A DNA stretch of 64,000 bases from Variovorax jilinensis (GCF_030316885.1 NZ_JASZYQ010000001.1:1116001-1180000); one strand, 5' to 3'; shown: positions 46,856-56,004, counted from the stretch's first letter. Program-made: numbers and translations. Notes: generated by a model not told the origin, from the letters alone.

Positions 46856-47559
46856 GCGCGCGCGACATCGATGGCGTCGACTGGTCCGGTGTCGAGGACG
46901 CGCTCGACGCCCAGGGCCATGCGGTCATCGGCGGCCTGCTTACCGCCGAGCAATGTCGGTCGATGGCGGCGCTCTATGCCCTCCCGGCGCCTTTCCGCAG
47001 CCGCGTCGTGATGGAACGCCACGGCTTCGGCCGCGGCGAGTACAAGTACTTCGACTATCCGTTGCCGGGGCTGGTCGAAGGCTTGCGCGAGTCGGTGTAT
47101 CCGCGGCTGGCGCCGATTGCCAACCGCTGGAACGAGGTGATGGGCGTCGACACGCGCTATCCCCCGCAGCACGCCGAGTTCATCGCCCGCTGCCATGCGG
47201 CCGGCCAGTCGCGGGCCACGCCGCTGCTGCTGCAGTACGGCGCGGGCGACTACAACTGCCTGCACCAGGATCTCTATGGCGAGGAGGTCTTCCCGCTGCA
47301 GCTCGTGGTGCTGCTGTCGGAGCCCGGGCGCGATTTCACGGGCGGCGAGTTCGTCATGACCGAGCAGCGTCCGCGCATGCAGTCGCGGCCGATGGTGCTT
47401 GCGCTGCGCCACCAGGGCGACGCGGCCGTGATCGCCGTGCAGCACCGGCCCGTGCAGGGCACGCGCGGCAGCTATCGCGTGAACCTGCGCCACGGCGTGA
47501 GCCGGGTGAGGTCGGGGCAGCGCCATACGCTCGGCATCATCTTCCACGATGCGGCCTGA
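46852..47559 (+). CDS. 2OG-Fe(II) oxygenase superfamily protein
   Basis: This 235-residue protein has the double-stranded beta-helix iron site: HxD in YNCLHQDLYGEEVFPL (His138, Asp140), distal His214 in NLRHGVSRV and an Arg for 2-oxoglutarate in RHTLGIIFHD. It differs from AlkB in sequence and resembles the proline-hydroxylase-like COG3826 group. The GTG start overlaps the ada stop (GTGA), and alkB follows 6 bases after its end, so it is surely part of the alkylation response operon. Its substrate is unknown; a repair or protein-modifying role is inference from context. Confidence 0.88.
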   Translation: MSARDIDGVDWSGVEDALDAQGHAVIGGLLTAEQCRSMAALYALPAPFRSRVVMERHGFGRGEYKYFDYPLPGLVEGLRESVYPRLAPIANRWNEVMGVDTRYPPQHAEFIARCHAAGQSRATPLLLQYGAGDYNCLHQDLYGEEVFPLQLVVLLSEPGRDFTGGEFVMTEQRPRMQSRPMVLALRHQGDAAVIAVQHRPVQGTRGSYRVNLRHGVSRVRSGQRHTLGIIFHDAA

Positions 47560-47565
47560 ACACCG

Positions 47566-48210
47566 ATGACGCCGGATCTCTTCGAACCCGACGCCCCATC
47601 GACGGAACCGCTCGAGCCGGGCGCCGTGGTGCTGCGGCAGTTCGCGTCGAGCCACCAGGCCGCACTGCTTGCAGCGGTGCAGGCGGTCACCGAGCAGGCA
47701 CCGTTCCGGCATCTCGTGACGCCGGGCGGCTTCACGATGTCGGTCGCGATGACCAACTGCGGCGCGCTCGGCTGGGTCAGCGACCGGAGCGGCTATCGCT
47801 ACGACGCCATCGACCCCGAGGGCGGCCGCCCCTGGCCGGCCATGCCCGAGCCCTTCGCCGCACTGGCCGCGCGCGCCGCGGCGGCCGCGGGCTTCGACGG
47901 CTTCGCGCCCGATGCCTGCCTGATCAATCGCTACCGGCCCGGCACCCGCCTCTCGCTGCACCAGGACCGCGACGAGCGCGACCTGCGGCAGCCGATCGTC
48001 TCGATGTCGCTGGGCCTGCCGGCGGTGTTCCAGTTCGGAGGCGCGACGCGCGGCGAGCGACCGCGTCGCGTGCCGCTCGCGCATGGCGACGTGGTCGTTT
48101 GGGGCGGGCCGGCGCGGCTGCACTTCCATGGCGTGTTGCCGTTGAAGGATGGCAGCCATCCGCTGCTGGGCGACTGCCGCATCAACCTTACGTTCCGCAA
48201 AGCGGGGTGA
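47566..48210 (+). CDS. alkB: DNA oxidative demethylase AlkB
   Basis: This 214-residue dioxygenase reverses 1-methyladenine and 3-methylcytosine damage by oxidative demethylation. Iron ligands are His132, Asp134 (RLSLHQDRDERD) and His188 (LHFHGV); 2-oxoglutarate arginines are Arg205 and Arg211 in CRINLTFR, positions close to those of E. coli AlkB. The substrate lid contains MTNCGALGWVSDRSGYRY. Its last 23 bases overlap the end of the convergent MBL hydrolase gene. Third gene of the ada operon. Confidence 0.96.
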   Translation: MTPDLFEPDAPSTEPLEPGAVVLRQFASSHQAALLAAVQAVTEQAPFRHLVTPGGFTMSVAMTNCGALGWVSDRSGYRYDAIDPEGGRPWPAMPEPFAALAARAAAAAGFDGFAPDACLINRYRPGTRLSLHQDRDERDLRQPIVSMSLGLPAVFQFGGATRGERPRRVPLAHGDVVVWGGPARLHFHGVLPLKDGSHPLLGDCRINLTFRKAG

Positions 48211-49270
48211 GCGGGCCCAGCGGCACGCGCGGCGCGAGCCGCCGCGTCTCGCCGATCGCGGTGACGAAGAACTCCTCCTCGGGCATCTCGCGGAGCGCGC
48301 GCAGTTCGGCGAGCTTGCGCGGCGGCTCGTCGAGCGCCTCGTCGGTGAGCTGGAACACGCCCCAGTGGATGCCGAGCGAGCGCTTGGCGCCGAGATCGGC
48401 GTGGATGCGCAGCGCCTCGGCCACGTCGACATGCTGGTCGCGCATGAACCAGCGCGGTGCGTAGGCGCCGATCGGGATCAGCGCCAGGTCGAAGCCGCCG
48501 CCCTGCGCCTTGGTCTGACGGTCGCCGAAGTGCTCGCGGATGTCGCCGAAGTCGCGCGAATAGCCGGTGTCGCCCGTGAACAGCAGGTGACAGTCGGGCG
48601 CGAGCATCGCGAAGCCGCCCCACAGCGTCGCCATCGCATCGCGCGGACTGCGCGAGGACCAGTGCTGCGCCGGCACCAGCGCCACCTCGACCGCACCCAG
48701 CGGGCCTTCGAGGCGCTGCCGGTCCCACCAGTCGAGCTCCACGGTGCGCGTGATGCCGCGCGCCGCGAGCCAGGGCTTGAGTCCGAGCGGCACCGCGAAC
48801 AGCGGCGGTCCGCCGGGCTGGCGGTTGAGCGCCGCCACCGAGGCGGCGTCGAGATGGTCGTAGTGGTTGTGCGAGACCAGCACCAGGTCGACGTGCGGCA
48901 ATTCGGCCAGCGCCAGCCCGGGCGCCGCATGCCGACGCGGGCCGACCAACGGCAATGGCGAGGCGCGGTGCGAGAACATCGGATCGGTCAGCAGCGTGAT
49001 TCCGCCCAGCTGCACCATGGCGGTCGCATGGCCGATCCAGGTGACGGCCGGCTGCATCGCCGCGCCCGCGGCGGCATTGGCGCGCAGCCAGGCCAGTTCG
49101 GGCACGACGCGCGGCGTGGGCGCGAGCGGCTTCGGCGGCAGGCGCAGGCGTGCGGCCTCGCGGCGCCAGCGGAGCACCTCCGACAGGCTCTTCGGCTGGA
49201 ACTCGAGGTAGTTGTTCTGGAAGCCGTCGGCGCGGTGATGCGGCTTGGCGGGATCGTGATAGGGGTTCAT
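48188..49270 (-). CDS. MBL-fold metal-dependent hydrolase (NAPE-PLD-like)
   Basis: This 360-residue protein has the metallo-beta-lactamase motif SHNHYDHLD, WIGHATAMVQLGG before it, and further ligands in FTGDTGYSRDF and LGIHWGVFQLT. The N-terminal HHRADGFQNNYLEF and the pattern TDPMFSHRASPLP are typical of the N-acylphosphatidylethanolamine phospholipase D-like branch. Substrate unproven; hydrolysis of a phospholipid derivative is plausible. Its promoter region is now a 270-bp foldback repeat; without it, the gene would follow the LuxR gene by about 15 bases. Confidence 0.9.
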   Translation of the reverse strand: MNPYHDPAKPHHRADGFQNNYLEFQPKSLSEVLRWRREAARLRLPPKPLAPTPRVVPELAWLRANAAAGAAMQPAVTWIGHATAMVQLGGITLLTDPMFSHRASPLPLVGPRRHAAPGLALAELPHVDLVLVSHNHYDHLDAASVAALNRQPGGPPLFAVPLGLKPWLAARGITRTVELDWWDRQRLEGPLGAVEVALVPAQHWSSRSPRDAMATLWGGFAMLAPDCHLLFTGDTGYSRDFGDIREHFGDRQTKAQGGGFDLALIPIGAYAPRWFMRDQHVDVAEALRIHADLGAKRSLGIHWGVFQLTDEALDEPPRKLAELRALREMPEEEFFVTAIGETRRLAPRVPLGPLTPLCGT

Positions 49271-49285
49271 GGCGGTGCCGAAGAC

Positions 49286-49555
49286 TAGGGCCTGTTCATA
49301 CTACTTCCGGGGTCGCGAAGGTATGCCAGGGTGGGCCAATCGAGGCGCGCGACGCCGCTTGTGCGTTGGCACATGCAAGGAGTGCAACGCGGAGTGGCCC
49401 GCCCTGGCATACCTTCCCGTTGGGTTGTCCAGCAAAGGGGCCGTCTGCCGCGTTGCCCGCGCTTGCAAGGCCAAAGCCTTGCTGCGCGCGGGCGCCTTGC
49501 ATCCAGCCCCTTTGCTCGACAACGCGATCCCCGGAAGTAGTATGAACAGGCCCTA
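49286..49555. mobile_element. 270-bp foldback element, MITE-like, with nested hairpins and TA ends
   Basis: The ends 49286-49312 and 49529-49555 are perfect 27-bp inverted repeats (starting TAGGGCCTGTTC), extended to 32 bp with one bulged base. Inside are two hairpins. Arm 1 pairs 49317-49338 with 49395-49416 (22 bp, one mismatch). Arm 2 pairs 49424-49441 with 49506-49523 (18 bp, one mismatch) and holds inner stems 49455-49462/49486-49493 and GCAAGG/CCTTGC (49465-49470/49477-49482). There is no plausible transposase; open frames inside are palindromic shadows. The outermost TA at each side could be a target-site duplication, as with Tc1/mariner-type or Correia-like miniature elements. The right tip provides the stop codon of the LuxR gene. 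Confidence 0.8.
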
Positions 49556-50140
49556 ACCGGCGATCAGTTTCTGCACCAGTTCGGCCGTCGTGGCCGCGGT
49601 GTACTTGCGCATCAGCCGCGCGCGGTGGATTTCCACCGTGCGATGGCTGATGGCCAGGGCGCGGCCGATTTCCTTCGAGGTCAGGCCCTGCATGACCTGG
49701 GCCGCGACCTCGCGCTCGCGCGGCGTGAGGTCGGCCTTGGCCGTGCGACGCGAGCCCAGGTCCTCGAAGCTCCAGATGCCGGCCTCGTGCGGCGCCTCGC
49801 GGTTCAGCGCCTGGCCACTCACGTGGCACCAGAAGGTTTCGCCCGCGAAGGCGCCGTGCAGGCCGCCGATCCTCTTCATCATCCGGTTGTCGGCGTAGCG
49901 GCCGCTGGCGTTGAGGATCGGCTCCATGCGCTTGCCGATCCGCTCGAATTCGGCGACGCTCGGGTACAGGACGCGGAAGGACTGGCCCACCAGCGCGGCG
50001 CGCGTGGCACCGAACATCTCGCACAGGCGGGCATTGCAGTCGACGATGATGCGATGCCGCGACAACACCATGCCGACCGGCGCCTGCTCGAAGGCGAGCC
50101 GGTAGTCGATCGGGGCGAGCGCGGTGTCGGGGGAGTCCAT
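49553..50140 (-). CDS. PAS domain LuxR-type transcriptional regulator
   Basis: This 195-residue protein has a PAS domain (residues 10-125: YRLAFEQAPVGMVLSRHRII, DCNARLCEMFG, and a C-terminal FWCHVSGQAL) and a LuxR helix-turn-helix (LTPREREVAAQVMQGLTSKE, IGRALAISHRTVEIHRARLM). It is divergent from scoAB, and a perfect 10-bp inverted repeat lies between them, so it most likely controls ketone-body use in response to a ligand or redox signal sensed by the PAS domain. Its TAG stop lies at the tip of the foldback element; removing the element with one TA would still leave a TAG. Confidence 0.9.
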   Translation of the reverse strand: MDSPDTALAPIDYRLAFEQAPVGMVLSRHRIIVDCNARLCEMFGATRAALVGQSFRVLYPSVAEFERIGKRMEPILNASGRYADNRMMKRIGGLHGAFAGETFWCHVSGQALNREAPHEAGIWSFEDLGSRRTAKADLTPREREVAAQVMQGLTSKEIGRALAISHRTVEIHRARLMRKYTAATTAELVQKLIAG

Positions 50141-50146
50141 TACGAA

Positions 50147-50172
50147 ATACTACGTATGCGAGTACGTAGTAT
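50147..50172. promoter_or_regulatory. Perfect 10-bp inverted repeat between luxR-type and scoA genes
   Basis: ATACTACGTA (50147-50156) and TACGTAGTAT (50163-50172) form a perfect inverted repeat with a 6-base spacer TGCGAG. Each half contains the palindrome TACGTA, 12 bp apart. It begins 7 bases upstream of the LuxR-type gene start and lies 69 bases before scoA. This is probably the binding site of the LuxR-type regulator, allowing autoregulation and control of scoAB. Confidence 0.7.
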
Positions 50173-50240
50173 CGTCTGAGGCCGATTCGACGCACTTCAC
50201 CGCGTCTTCTCCCGTTTTCCTTTTCACCCAGCGAGGACCC

Positions 50241-51050
50241 ATGGCGAACAAGATCTATCCCTCCGCCGACGCGGCGCTCAAAGGGGTCGTGGCCGACGGC
50301 CAGACCCTGGCGGTCGGCGGCTTCGGCCTCTGCGGCATTCCCGAGGCGCTGATCGACGCGCTGCACGATTCGGGCGTGAAGAACCTGACCTGCATCTCGA
50401 ACAACGCGGGCGTCGACGGCTTCGGCCTCGGCAAGCTGCTCGGCACGCGGCAGATCAAGAAGATGGTCGCGAGCTACGTCGGCGAGAACAAGGAGTTCGA
50501 GCGCCAGTACCTGGCCGGCGAGCTCGAGCTCGAGTTCACGCCGCAGGGCACGCTGGCCGAGAAGCTGCGCGCCGGCGGCGCCGGCATCCCGGCCTTCTTC
50601 ACCAAGACCGGCGTCGGCACGCTGGTGGCCGAAGGCAAGGAAACGCGCGAGTTCAACGGCGAGACCTACGTGATGGAGCATTCGCTGGTGCCCGACGTGG
50701 CGCTGGTGAAGGCCGACGTGGCCGACAAGTCGGGCAACCTGCGCTTCCGGCTCACCGCGCGCAACTTCAACCCGGCCGCCGCGATGGCCGGCAAGGTCTG
50801 CATCGTCGAGGTCGAGCGCATCGTCGAGGTCGGCGAGCTGGCGCCCGACGACATCCACCTGCCGGGCATCTACGTACACCGCATCGTGCTCAACGAGACG
50901 CCCGAGAAACGCATCGAGAAGCGCACCGTGAGCGCCGCCGCGCCGGTCGATGCCGCTGCCGCCAAGGTCGAGGCGCAGGCCGCGATCGCCCAAGCCGCAG
51001 CGGGCGTCGAAGTGCCCGCACCCGTCAAGAACAACGCTAAGGGAGCCTGA
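50241..51050 (+). CDS. scoA: 3-oxoacid CoA-transferase subunit A
   Basis: This 269-residue subunit pairs with ScoB to move CoA from succinyl-CoA to acetoacetate or a similar 3-oxoacid. Family segments are [56 protein letters not shown] and [19 protein letters not shown]. After residue 235 there is an Ala/Val-rich tail ([20 protein letters not shown]) that typical subunit A proteins lack. ATG 50241 is preceded by GCGAGGA. The scoB start is 2 bases after its stop. Confidence 0.95.
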   Translation: MANKIYPSADAALKGVVADGQTLAVGGFGLCGIPEALIDALHDSGVKNLTCISNNAGVDGFGLGKLLGTRQIKKMVASYVGENKEFERQYLAGELELEFTPQGTLAEKLRAGGAGIPAFFTKTGVGTLVAEGKETREFNGETYVMEHSLVPDVALVKADVADKSGNLRFRLTARNFNPAAAMAGKVCIVEVERIVEVGELAPDDIHLPGIYVHRIVLNETPEKRIEKRTVSAAAPVDAAAAKVEAQAAIAQAAAGVEVPAPVKNNAKGA

Positions 51051-51052
51051 AC

Positions 51053-51691
51053 ATGCCCTGGACCCAGGACCAGATGGCCGCACGCGCGGCGCAAGAACTC
51101 GAAGACGGCTTCTACGTCAACCTCGGCATCGGCATCCCGACGCTGGTGGCCAACTTCGTCGGCGACAAGGAAGTCTGGCTGCAGAGCGAGAACGGCATGC
51201 TCGGCATCGGCCCGTTCCCGACCGAGGAGCAGGTCGACGCCGACCTCATCAACGCCGGCAAGCAGACGGTCACCACGCTGCCCGGCAGCGCGATCTTCGG
51301 CAGCCACGACAGCTTCGCGATGATCCGCGGCGGCAAGATCAACCTATCGATCCTCGGCGCGATGCAGGTGAGCGAGAAGGGCGACCTCGCCAACTGGATG
51401 ATCCCGGGCAAGATGGTCAAGGGCATGGGCGGCGCGATGGACCTGGTGGCAGGCGTCAAGCGCGTGATCGTGCTGATGGAGCACGTCGCCCGCAAGAAGG
51501 ACGGCACCGAGGACCTGAAGATCCTCGAGCAGTGCACCCTGCCGCTGACCGGCGTCGGCGTGGTCGACCGCGTGATCACCGACCTGGCCGTGATGGACGT
51601 CGTGCCCGAGGGCCTCAAGGTGGTCGAGCTGGCCGATGGCGTGAGCTTCGAGCAGTTGCAGGCCAAGACCGGCGTGAAGCTGTTGAAATAA
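51053..51691 (+). CDS. scoB: 3-oxoacid CoA-transferase subunit B
   Basis: This 212-residue subunit carries the catalytic glutamate in [14 protein letters not shown] (SENG motif), which forms the glutamyl-CoA thioester. Other conserved parts are [55 protein letters not shown] and the end [19 protein letters not shown]. Length fits subunit B. The ribosome binding site GGGAG lies inside the end of scoA. Together with acetyl-CoA thiolase elsewhere it would channel ketone bodies or polyhydroxybutyrate-derived acetoacetate. Confidence 0.95.
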   Translation: MPWTQDQMAARAAQELEDGFYVNLGIGIPTLVANFVGDKEVWLQSENGMLGIGPFPTEEQVDADLINAGKQTVTTLPGSAIFGSHDSFAMIRGGKINLSILGAMQVSEKGDLANWMIPGKMVKGMGGAMDLVAGVKRVIVLMEHVARKKDGTEDLKILEQCTLPLTGVGVVDRVITDLAVMDVVPEGLKVVELADGVSFEQLQAKTGVKLLK

Positions 51692-51767
51692 CCCCCGAAG
51701 CGCCTGCGGCGCCTCCGCCTTTCAGGGGGCGATACCTGCGGCCCGGCGGAGCCGGTTCCGCGGTATC
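51692..51767. repeat. Double-hairpin intergenic element after scoB
   Basis: Directly after the scoB stop, CCCCC (51692-51696) faces GGGGG (51725-51729) around an inner perfect stem GCGCC-TGC-GGCGC (51700-51712). A second hairpin pairs GATACC-T-GCGG (51731-51741) with CCGC-GGTATC (51758-51767) around CCGGC-GGA-GCCGG (51743-51755). No T-tract follows. It lies between the convergent scoB and opgG genes and probably ends transcription or protects mRNA ends. It resembles dispersed repeats I associate with Comamonadaceae, but only one copy is in this window. Confidence 0.65.
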
Positions 51768-51812
51768 CCTGGACTTGGCCTGCTTCGGTCTCGCAGGCCG
51801 CGGGCGATGCGG

Positions 51813-53459
51813 TCAGCGGGTGGCGGTCGGTGCCGGGGCCGGGGCCGGTGCCGGAGCCGGTGCAGCAGCAGCTGCCGCCGCCTGCGGATTCGGCGGCAGC
51901 TGGTAGCTCCAGGTCTCGCTGACCGGCTTGTCGCCCTGCACCAGGGCGGCGCGCATCTCGACCGGCAGCGCCGGGTTCTTCACCTTCACGCGCAGCGCCA
52001 CGCGCCAGCCCTTGATGGCCGGGTTGCGTTCCAGGCCGACGCCGAGCAACTCGGCGTTGTCGCCCACGCTGACCTGCGGCGCCAGCGTGGCATCGGCCGG
52101 CAGGTTGGCCAGCGCCGGGCCCTCGAAGTCGATCAGGAAGGCGCTGTTGCCGTCGAACTTGCGGATCAGGTTGGCCTGCAGGTGCTCGTTGTCGGTGTGG
52201 AAGGTCTGCCTGACCCAGGCGTTGTCGGCGCCGTGCAGCGCCGGCTCGTCGCTGGTCCAGTGCATGCGGTAGGCGAACTGCAGCATCTGGCCGCGCCGGG
52301 TGGGCTCCGCGGGGGTCCAGTAGGCGACGATGTTGTCGTTGGTCTCGTCGGGCGTCGGGATCTCCATCAGCGTGACGCTGCCCTTGCCCCACTTGTTCTG
52401 CGGTTCGATCCAGGCGCTCGGGCGCAGGTCGTAGCGGTCCTTCAGGTCTTCGTAGCGCGAGAATTCGCGCCCGCGCTGCAGCAGGCCGAAGCCCTTCGGG
52501 TCGTCGACCTGGAACGAGCTGATCGCGAGGGTCTTGGGATTGTTGAGCGGGCGCCATATCCATTCGCCGCTGCCGGTGTGGATCGCGAGCCCGTTCGAGT
52601 CGTGGATCGCGGGCCGGAAGTTGCGCCTGAACTCCGACTGCTGGTTCGGTCCGTACAGGAACATGCTCGTGAGCGGCGCGATGCCGATCGACTGGATGTC
52701 GCCGCGCACGAAGATGTTGGCCTGCACGTCGACCACTGCGTCCTTGCCGCCGGGCCGCACGATGAACTGGTAGGCGCCGGTGGCGCGCGGCGAATCGAGC
52801 AGAGCGTAGATGACCACCTGGCGGTCATCGGGCCCGGGGCGCTGGATCCAGAACTCGCGGAAGTTCGGGAACTCCTCGCCACCCGGCGGCGCGGTATCGA
52901 TCGCGAGGCCTCGGCTCGACAGCCCGTAGACCTGGCCCTTGCCGATCACGCGGAAATAGCTCGCGCCCAGGAAGCTCGCGACCTCGTCGAGCTTGTCGGG
53001 CTGGTTCACCGGATAGAGCACGCGAAAGCCCGCGTAGCCCAGCGTGCGGGTGGCGTTCTTGTCGAACGCAAGGCCGCCGAAGTCGAAGCGCTCGGGGTCG
53101 TACTGGATCTGCCTGACGGCGCCGTCGGCGGTGATCTCGTTGATCCGCACCGCCGAATTGAACTGCATCCCCTGGTGATAGAAGTTGAGCCGGAACGGCG
53201 TCGGCTGGTCGCTCCATTCGAAGCGGTCGGAACGCGGCTGCATCTTCTGGTAGTCGGCGAACTGCATGCCGCTGAACTCGGGCGGCAGGTTGTTCACGGG
53301 CGCGACGTAGGGCTTCTGCATCAGCGCGCGGGCCTGCGCGGTGACATCGTCGAGCGAGAAGGCCAGGGCCTGGGCGGCACCCAGCAGCGAGGCGGCGGAG
53401 ACCAGCGAGAGCAGCGCGAGCTTGGCTGTCTTCTGGCGGCGTGCGGCTGAAAGAATCAT
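51813..53459 (-). CDS. opgG: Glucan biosynthesis protein G
   Basis: This 548-residue periplasmic protein has a Sec signal ([20 protein letters not shown]), then [20 protein letters not shown], the standard OpgG start. Conserved blocks are [65 protein letters not shown] and [10 protein letters not shown]. OpgG is needed for osmoregulated periplasmic glucan synthesis. The tail is a low-complexity run of Ala-Pro ([16 protein letters not shown]), absent in E. coli OpgG. The frame reaches far upstream, but ATG 53459 gives the signal peptide. It is divergent from bglX. Confidence 0.94.
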   Translation of the reverse strand: MILSAARRQKTAKLALLSLVSAASLLGAAQALAFSLDDVTAQARALMQKPYVAPVNNLPPEFSGMQFADYQKMQPRSDRFEWSDQPTPFRLNFYHQGMQFNSAVRINEITADGAVRQIQYDPERFDFGGLAFDKNATRTLGYAGFRVLYPVNQPDKLDEVASFLGASYFRVIGKGQVYGLSSRGLAIDTAPPGGEEFPNFREFWIQRPGPDDRQVVIYALLDSPRATGAYQFIVRPGGKDAVVDVQANIFVRGDIQSIGIAPLTSMFLYGPNQQSEFRRNFRPAIHDSNGLAIHTGSGEWIWRPLNNPKTLAISSFQVDDPKGFGLLQRGREFSRYEDLKDRYDLRPSAWIEPQNKWGKGSVTLMEIPTPDETNDNIVAYWTPAEPTRRGQMLQFAYRMHWTSDEPALHGADNAWVRQTFHTDNEHLQANLIRKFDGNSAFLIDFEGPALANLPADATLAPQVSVGDNAELLGVGLERNPAIKGWRVALRVKVKNPALPVEMRAALVQGDKPVSETWSYQLPPNPQAAAAAAAPAPAPAPAPAPTATR

Positions 53460-53479
53460 GGGAGAGGTCGAATGCAATA

Positions 53480-53498
53480 TTCCTGCCGTTTCCAGGAA
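53480..53498. promoter_or_regulatory. Inverted repeat in the opgG-bglX divergent region
   Basis: TTCCTG (53480-53485) and CAGGAA (53493-53498) are separated by 7 bases, 21 bases upstream of opgG. It might be an operator shared by the divergent pair. The remaining 157-bp gap shows a GCTTA duplication near 53518 and nothing else clear. Confidence 0.3.
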
Positions 53499-53616
53499 CG
53501 GTCCGATGGATTGGCGGCTTAGCTTAGCATCCGGGGCTCGACGGCCAGGCTGTCGCGAAGGGCGTGCCCGAGGGCTTTCGACGCAACGCCGCAAAGAATC
53601 CATGAAAGTTCCCTGA

Positions 53617-55953
53617 ATGAAGATGCCGTACCTGCTGGCCCTCGTGGCCGGCCTCGCCAGCCCGCTGGCCTTCACCCAGACCCCGGTCCAGAGCGCGCCC
53701 GCAGCGGCCAAGGCCGCGAGCAAGGACAACAAGGCCAAGGACGCCTTCGTCGCCGACCTGATCCGCCGCATGACGCTCGACGAGAAGATCGGCCAGCTGC
53801 GGCTGATCAGCATCGGCCCCGAGATGCCGATTGCGCAACTCGCCGAGGAAATCAAGGCCGGGCGCGTCGGCGGCACCTTCAATTCAGTCAACCGTCCCGA
53901 CAACCGCCGGCTGCAGGACGCGGCGATGCAGAGCCGGATGAAGATCCCGATGTTCTACGCCTACGACGTGATCCACGGCCACCGCACCACCTTCCCGATC
54001 GGGCTCGGCCTGGCCTCGACCTGGGACATGGCGTCGATCGGCCTGATGGCGCGCACCGCCGCCCGCGAAGCCAGCGCGGATTCCATCGACATGACCTTCG
54101 CGCCGATGGTCGACATCGCGCGCGATCCGCGCTGGGGGCGCACCTCCGAGGGCTTCGGCGAGGACCCGTACCTGGTCTCGGAGATCGCCAAGGCCGCGGT
54201 GCGTGGCTTCCAGGGCGACAAGATGCCGATCAGCGCCAGCAGCATCATGACCGCCGTGAAGCACTTCGCGCTCTACGGCGCCGTGGAAGGCGGCCGCGAC
54301 TACAACACGGTCGACATGAGCCCCATGCGCATGTACCAGGACTACCTGCCGCCGTACCGCGCCGCGATCGACGCCGGCTCGGGCGGCGTCATGGTGGCGC
54401 TCAATTCCATCAACGGCGTGCCCGCCACGTCCAACACCTGGCTCATGCAGGACCTGCTGCGCCGCGACTGGGGCTTCAAGGGCGTGACCGTGAGCGACCA
54501 CGGCGCCATCGTCGAGCTGATCCGCCATGGCGTCGCCAAGGACGAGCGGGAGGCGGCCAAGCTGGCGATCAACAACGGCATCGACCTCAGCATGGCCGAT
54601 TCGGTCTACCTCAACGAACTGCCCGGGCTCGTGAAGTCGGGCGAGGTCAAGATGAAGGCGATCGACGCCGCGGTGCGCGAAGTGCTCGGCGCGAAGTACG
54701 ACATGGGCCTGTTCGCCGATCCCTACCTGCGCATCGGCGTGGCCAAGGACGATCCGCCGGACCTCAATGCCGCGAGCCGGCTCGACCGTGCCGCTGCGCT
54801 GACCGTGGCACGACAGTCGATGGTGCTGCTCGAGAACCGCAACCAGACGCTGCCGCTGGCCAGGGGCGCCTCGATCGCGCTGGTCGGCCCGCTGGCCGAT
54901 GCGCCGATCGACATGCTCGGCAGCTGGTCGGCCGCCGGCTATTCGAAGAACGCGGTCACGTTGCGCGCCGGCCTCGATGCCGCGGTCGCGAAGCAGGGCA
55001 AGGGCCGCGTGACCTACGCGCGCGGCGCCAACATCACGAACGACGAGGGCATCGTCAAATACCTCAACTTCCTCAACTGGGACACCCCCGAGGTCACGCA
55101 GGACCCGCGCACGCCGGCCGAGATGATCGCCGAGGCCGTCAAGGTCGCGCAGCAGTCCGACGTCGTCGTGGCCGCGGTGGGCGAGGCGCGCGGCATGTCG
55201 CACGAATCGTCGAGCCGCACCAGCCTCGACCTGCCGCAGAGCCAGCGCGACCTGATCACCGCGCTCAAGGCCACGGGCAAGCCGCTGGTGCTGGTGCTCA
55301 TGAACGGCCGGCCGCTCTCGCTGGCGCGCGAGCAGAAGGAGGCCGACGCGATCCTCGAGACCTGGTACACCGGCACCGAGGGCGGCAACGCGATCGCCGA
55401 CGTGCTCTACGGGGACTACAACCCGGCCGGCAAGCTGCCGATCTCGTTCCCGCGCTCGGTCGGCCAGATCCCGACCTACTACAACCATGCGCGCCTCGGA
55501 CGGCCCTTCACCGAGGGCAAGCCCGGCAACTACACCTCGCAGTACTACGAGGAGGTCACGGGCCCGCTCTATCCCTTCGGCTACGGGCTGAGCTACACCG
55601 ACTTCACGCTCTCGGACGTGAGCCTGTCGAGCCCGAAGATGCAGCCGAAGGGAAGGATCGAGGCCGCCGTGACCGTGAAGAACACCGGCCGGCGCGCGGG
55701 CGAGACCGTGGTCCAGCTCTACATCCAGGACGTGGCCGCGAGCGTGGTTCGGCCGGTCAAGGAGCTGCGCGACTTCCGCAAGGTCATGCTGCAGCCCGGC
55801 GAGGAACGCGTGCTGCGCTTCACGATCGACGAGGACAGGCTCAAGTTCTTCAACGCCCAGCTGCGCCGCGTGGCCGAGCCGGGCCAGTTCAACGTGCAGA
55901 TCGGACTCGACTCGCAGAACGTGCGCCAGCAGGGCTTCGAGCTGCTGCCGTAG
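53617..55953 (+). CDS. bglX: Periplasmic beta-glucosidase, glycoside hydrolase family 3
   Basis: This 778-residue exported enzyme has a signal peptide ([20 protein letters not shown]), a GH3 N-terminal barrel ([51 protein letters not shown], nucleophile Asp in [12 protein letters not shown]), a GH3 C-terminal sandwich ([30 protein letters not shown]) and a fibronectin-III-like end ([14 protein letters not shown]). It cleaves beta-glucosidic bonds in the periplasm. Being divergent from opgG it may trim or recycle periplasmic glucans, which is inference. Confidence 0.95.
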   Translation: MKMPYLLALVAGLASPLAFTQTPVQSAPAAAKAASKDNKAKDAFVADLIRRMTLDEKIGQLRLISIGPEMPIAQLAEEIKAGRVGGTFNSVNRPDNRRLQDAAMQSRMKIPMFYAYDVIHGHRTTFPIGLGLASTWDMASIGLMARTAAREASADSIDMTFAPMVDIARDPRWGRTSEGFGEDPYLVSEIAKAAVRGFQGDKMPISASSIMTAVKHFALYGAVEGGRDYNTVDMSPMRMYQDYLPPYRAAIDAGSGGVMVALNSINGVPATSNTWLMQDLLRRDWGFKGVTVSDHGAIVELIRHGVAKDEREAAKLAINNGIDLSMADSVYLNELPGLVKSGEVKMKAIDAAVREVLGAKYDMGLFADPYLRIGVAKDDPPDLNAASRLDRAAALTVARQSMVLLENRNQTLPLARGASIALVGPLADAPIDMLGSWSAAGYSKNAVTLRAGLDAAVAKQGKGRVTYARGANITNDEGIVKYLNFLNWDTPEVTQDPRTPAEMIAEAVKVAQQSDVVVAAVGEARGMSHESSSRTSLDLPQSQRDLITALKATGKPLVLVLMNGRPLSLAREQKEADAILETWYTGTEGGNAIADVLYGDYNPAGKLPISFPRSVGQIPTYYNHARLGRPFTEGKPGNYTSQYYEEVTGPLYPFGYGLSYTDFTLSDVSLSSPKMQPKGRIEAAVTVKNTGRRAGETVVQLYIQDVAASVVRPVKELRDFRKVMLQPGEERVLRFTIDEDRLKFFNAQLRRVAEPGQFNVQIGLDSQNVRQQGFELLP

Positions 55954-56004
55954 GGCTCGCCCGAGCGATCACAATCACTGACCCACTCACAAGGAAACTC
56001 GCAC

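Noticed and set aside
49286..49555. Complete insertion sequence
   Set aside because: No transposase-like open frame; 270 bp is too short. Treated as a non-autonomous foldback element.
49296..51083. Long antisense open frame of 595 codons and several smaller frames across the foldback element
   Set aside because: They run antisense to scoA and through palindromic DNA; composition is Arg/Ala/Gly-rich shadow coding with no motifs.
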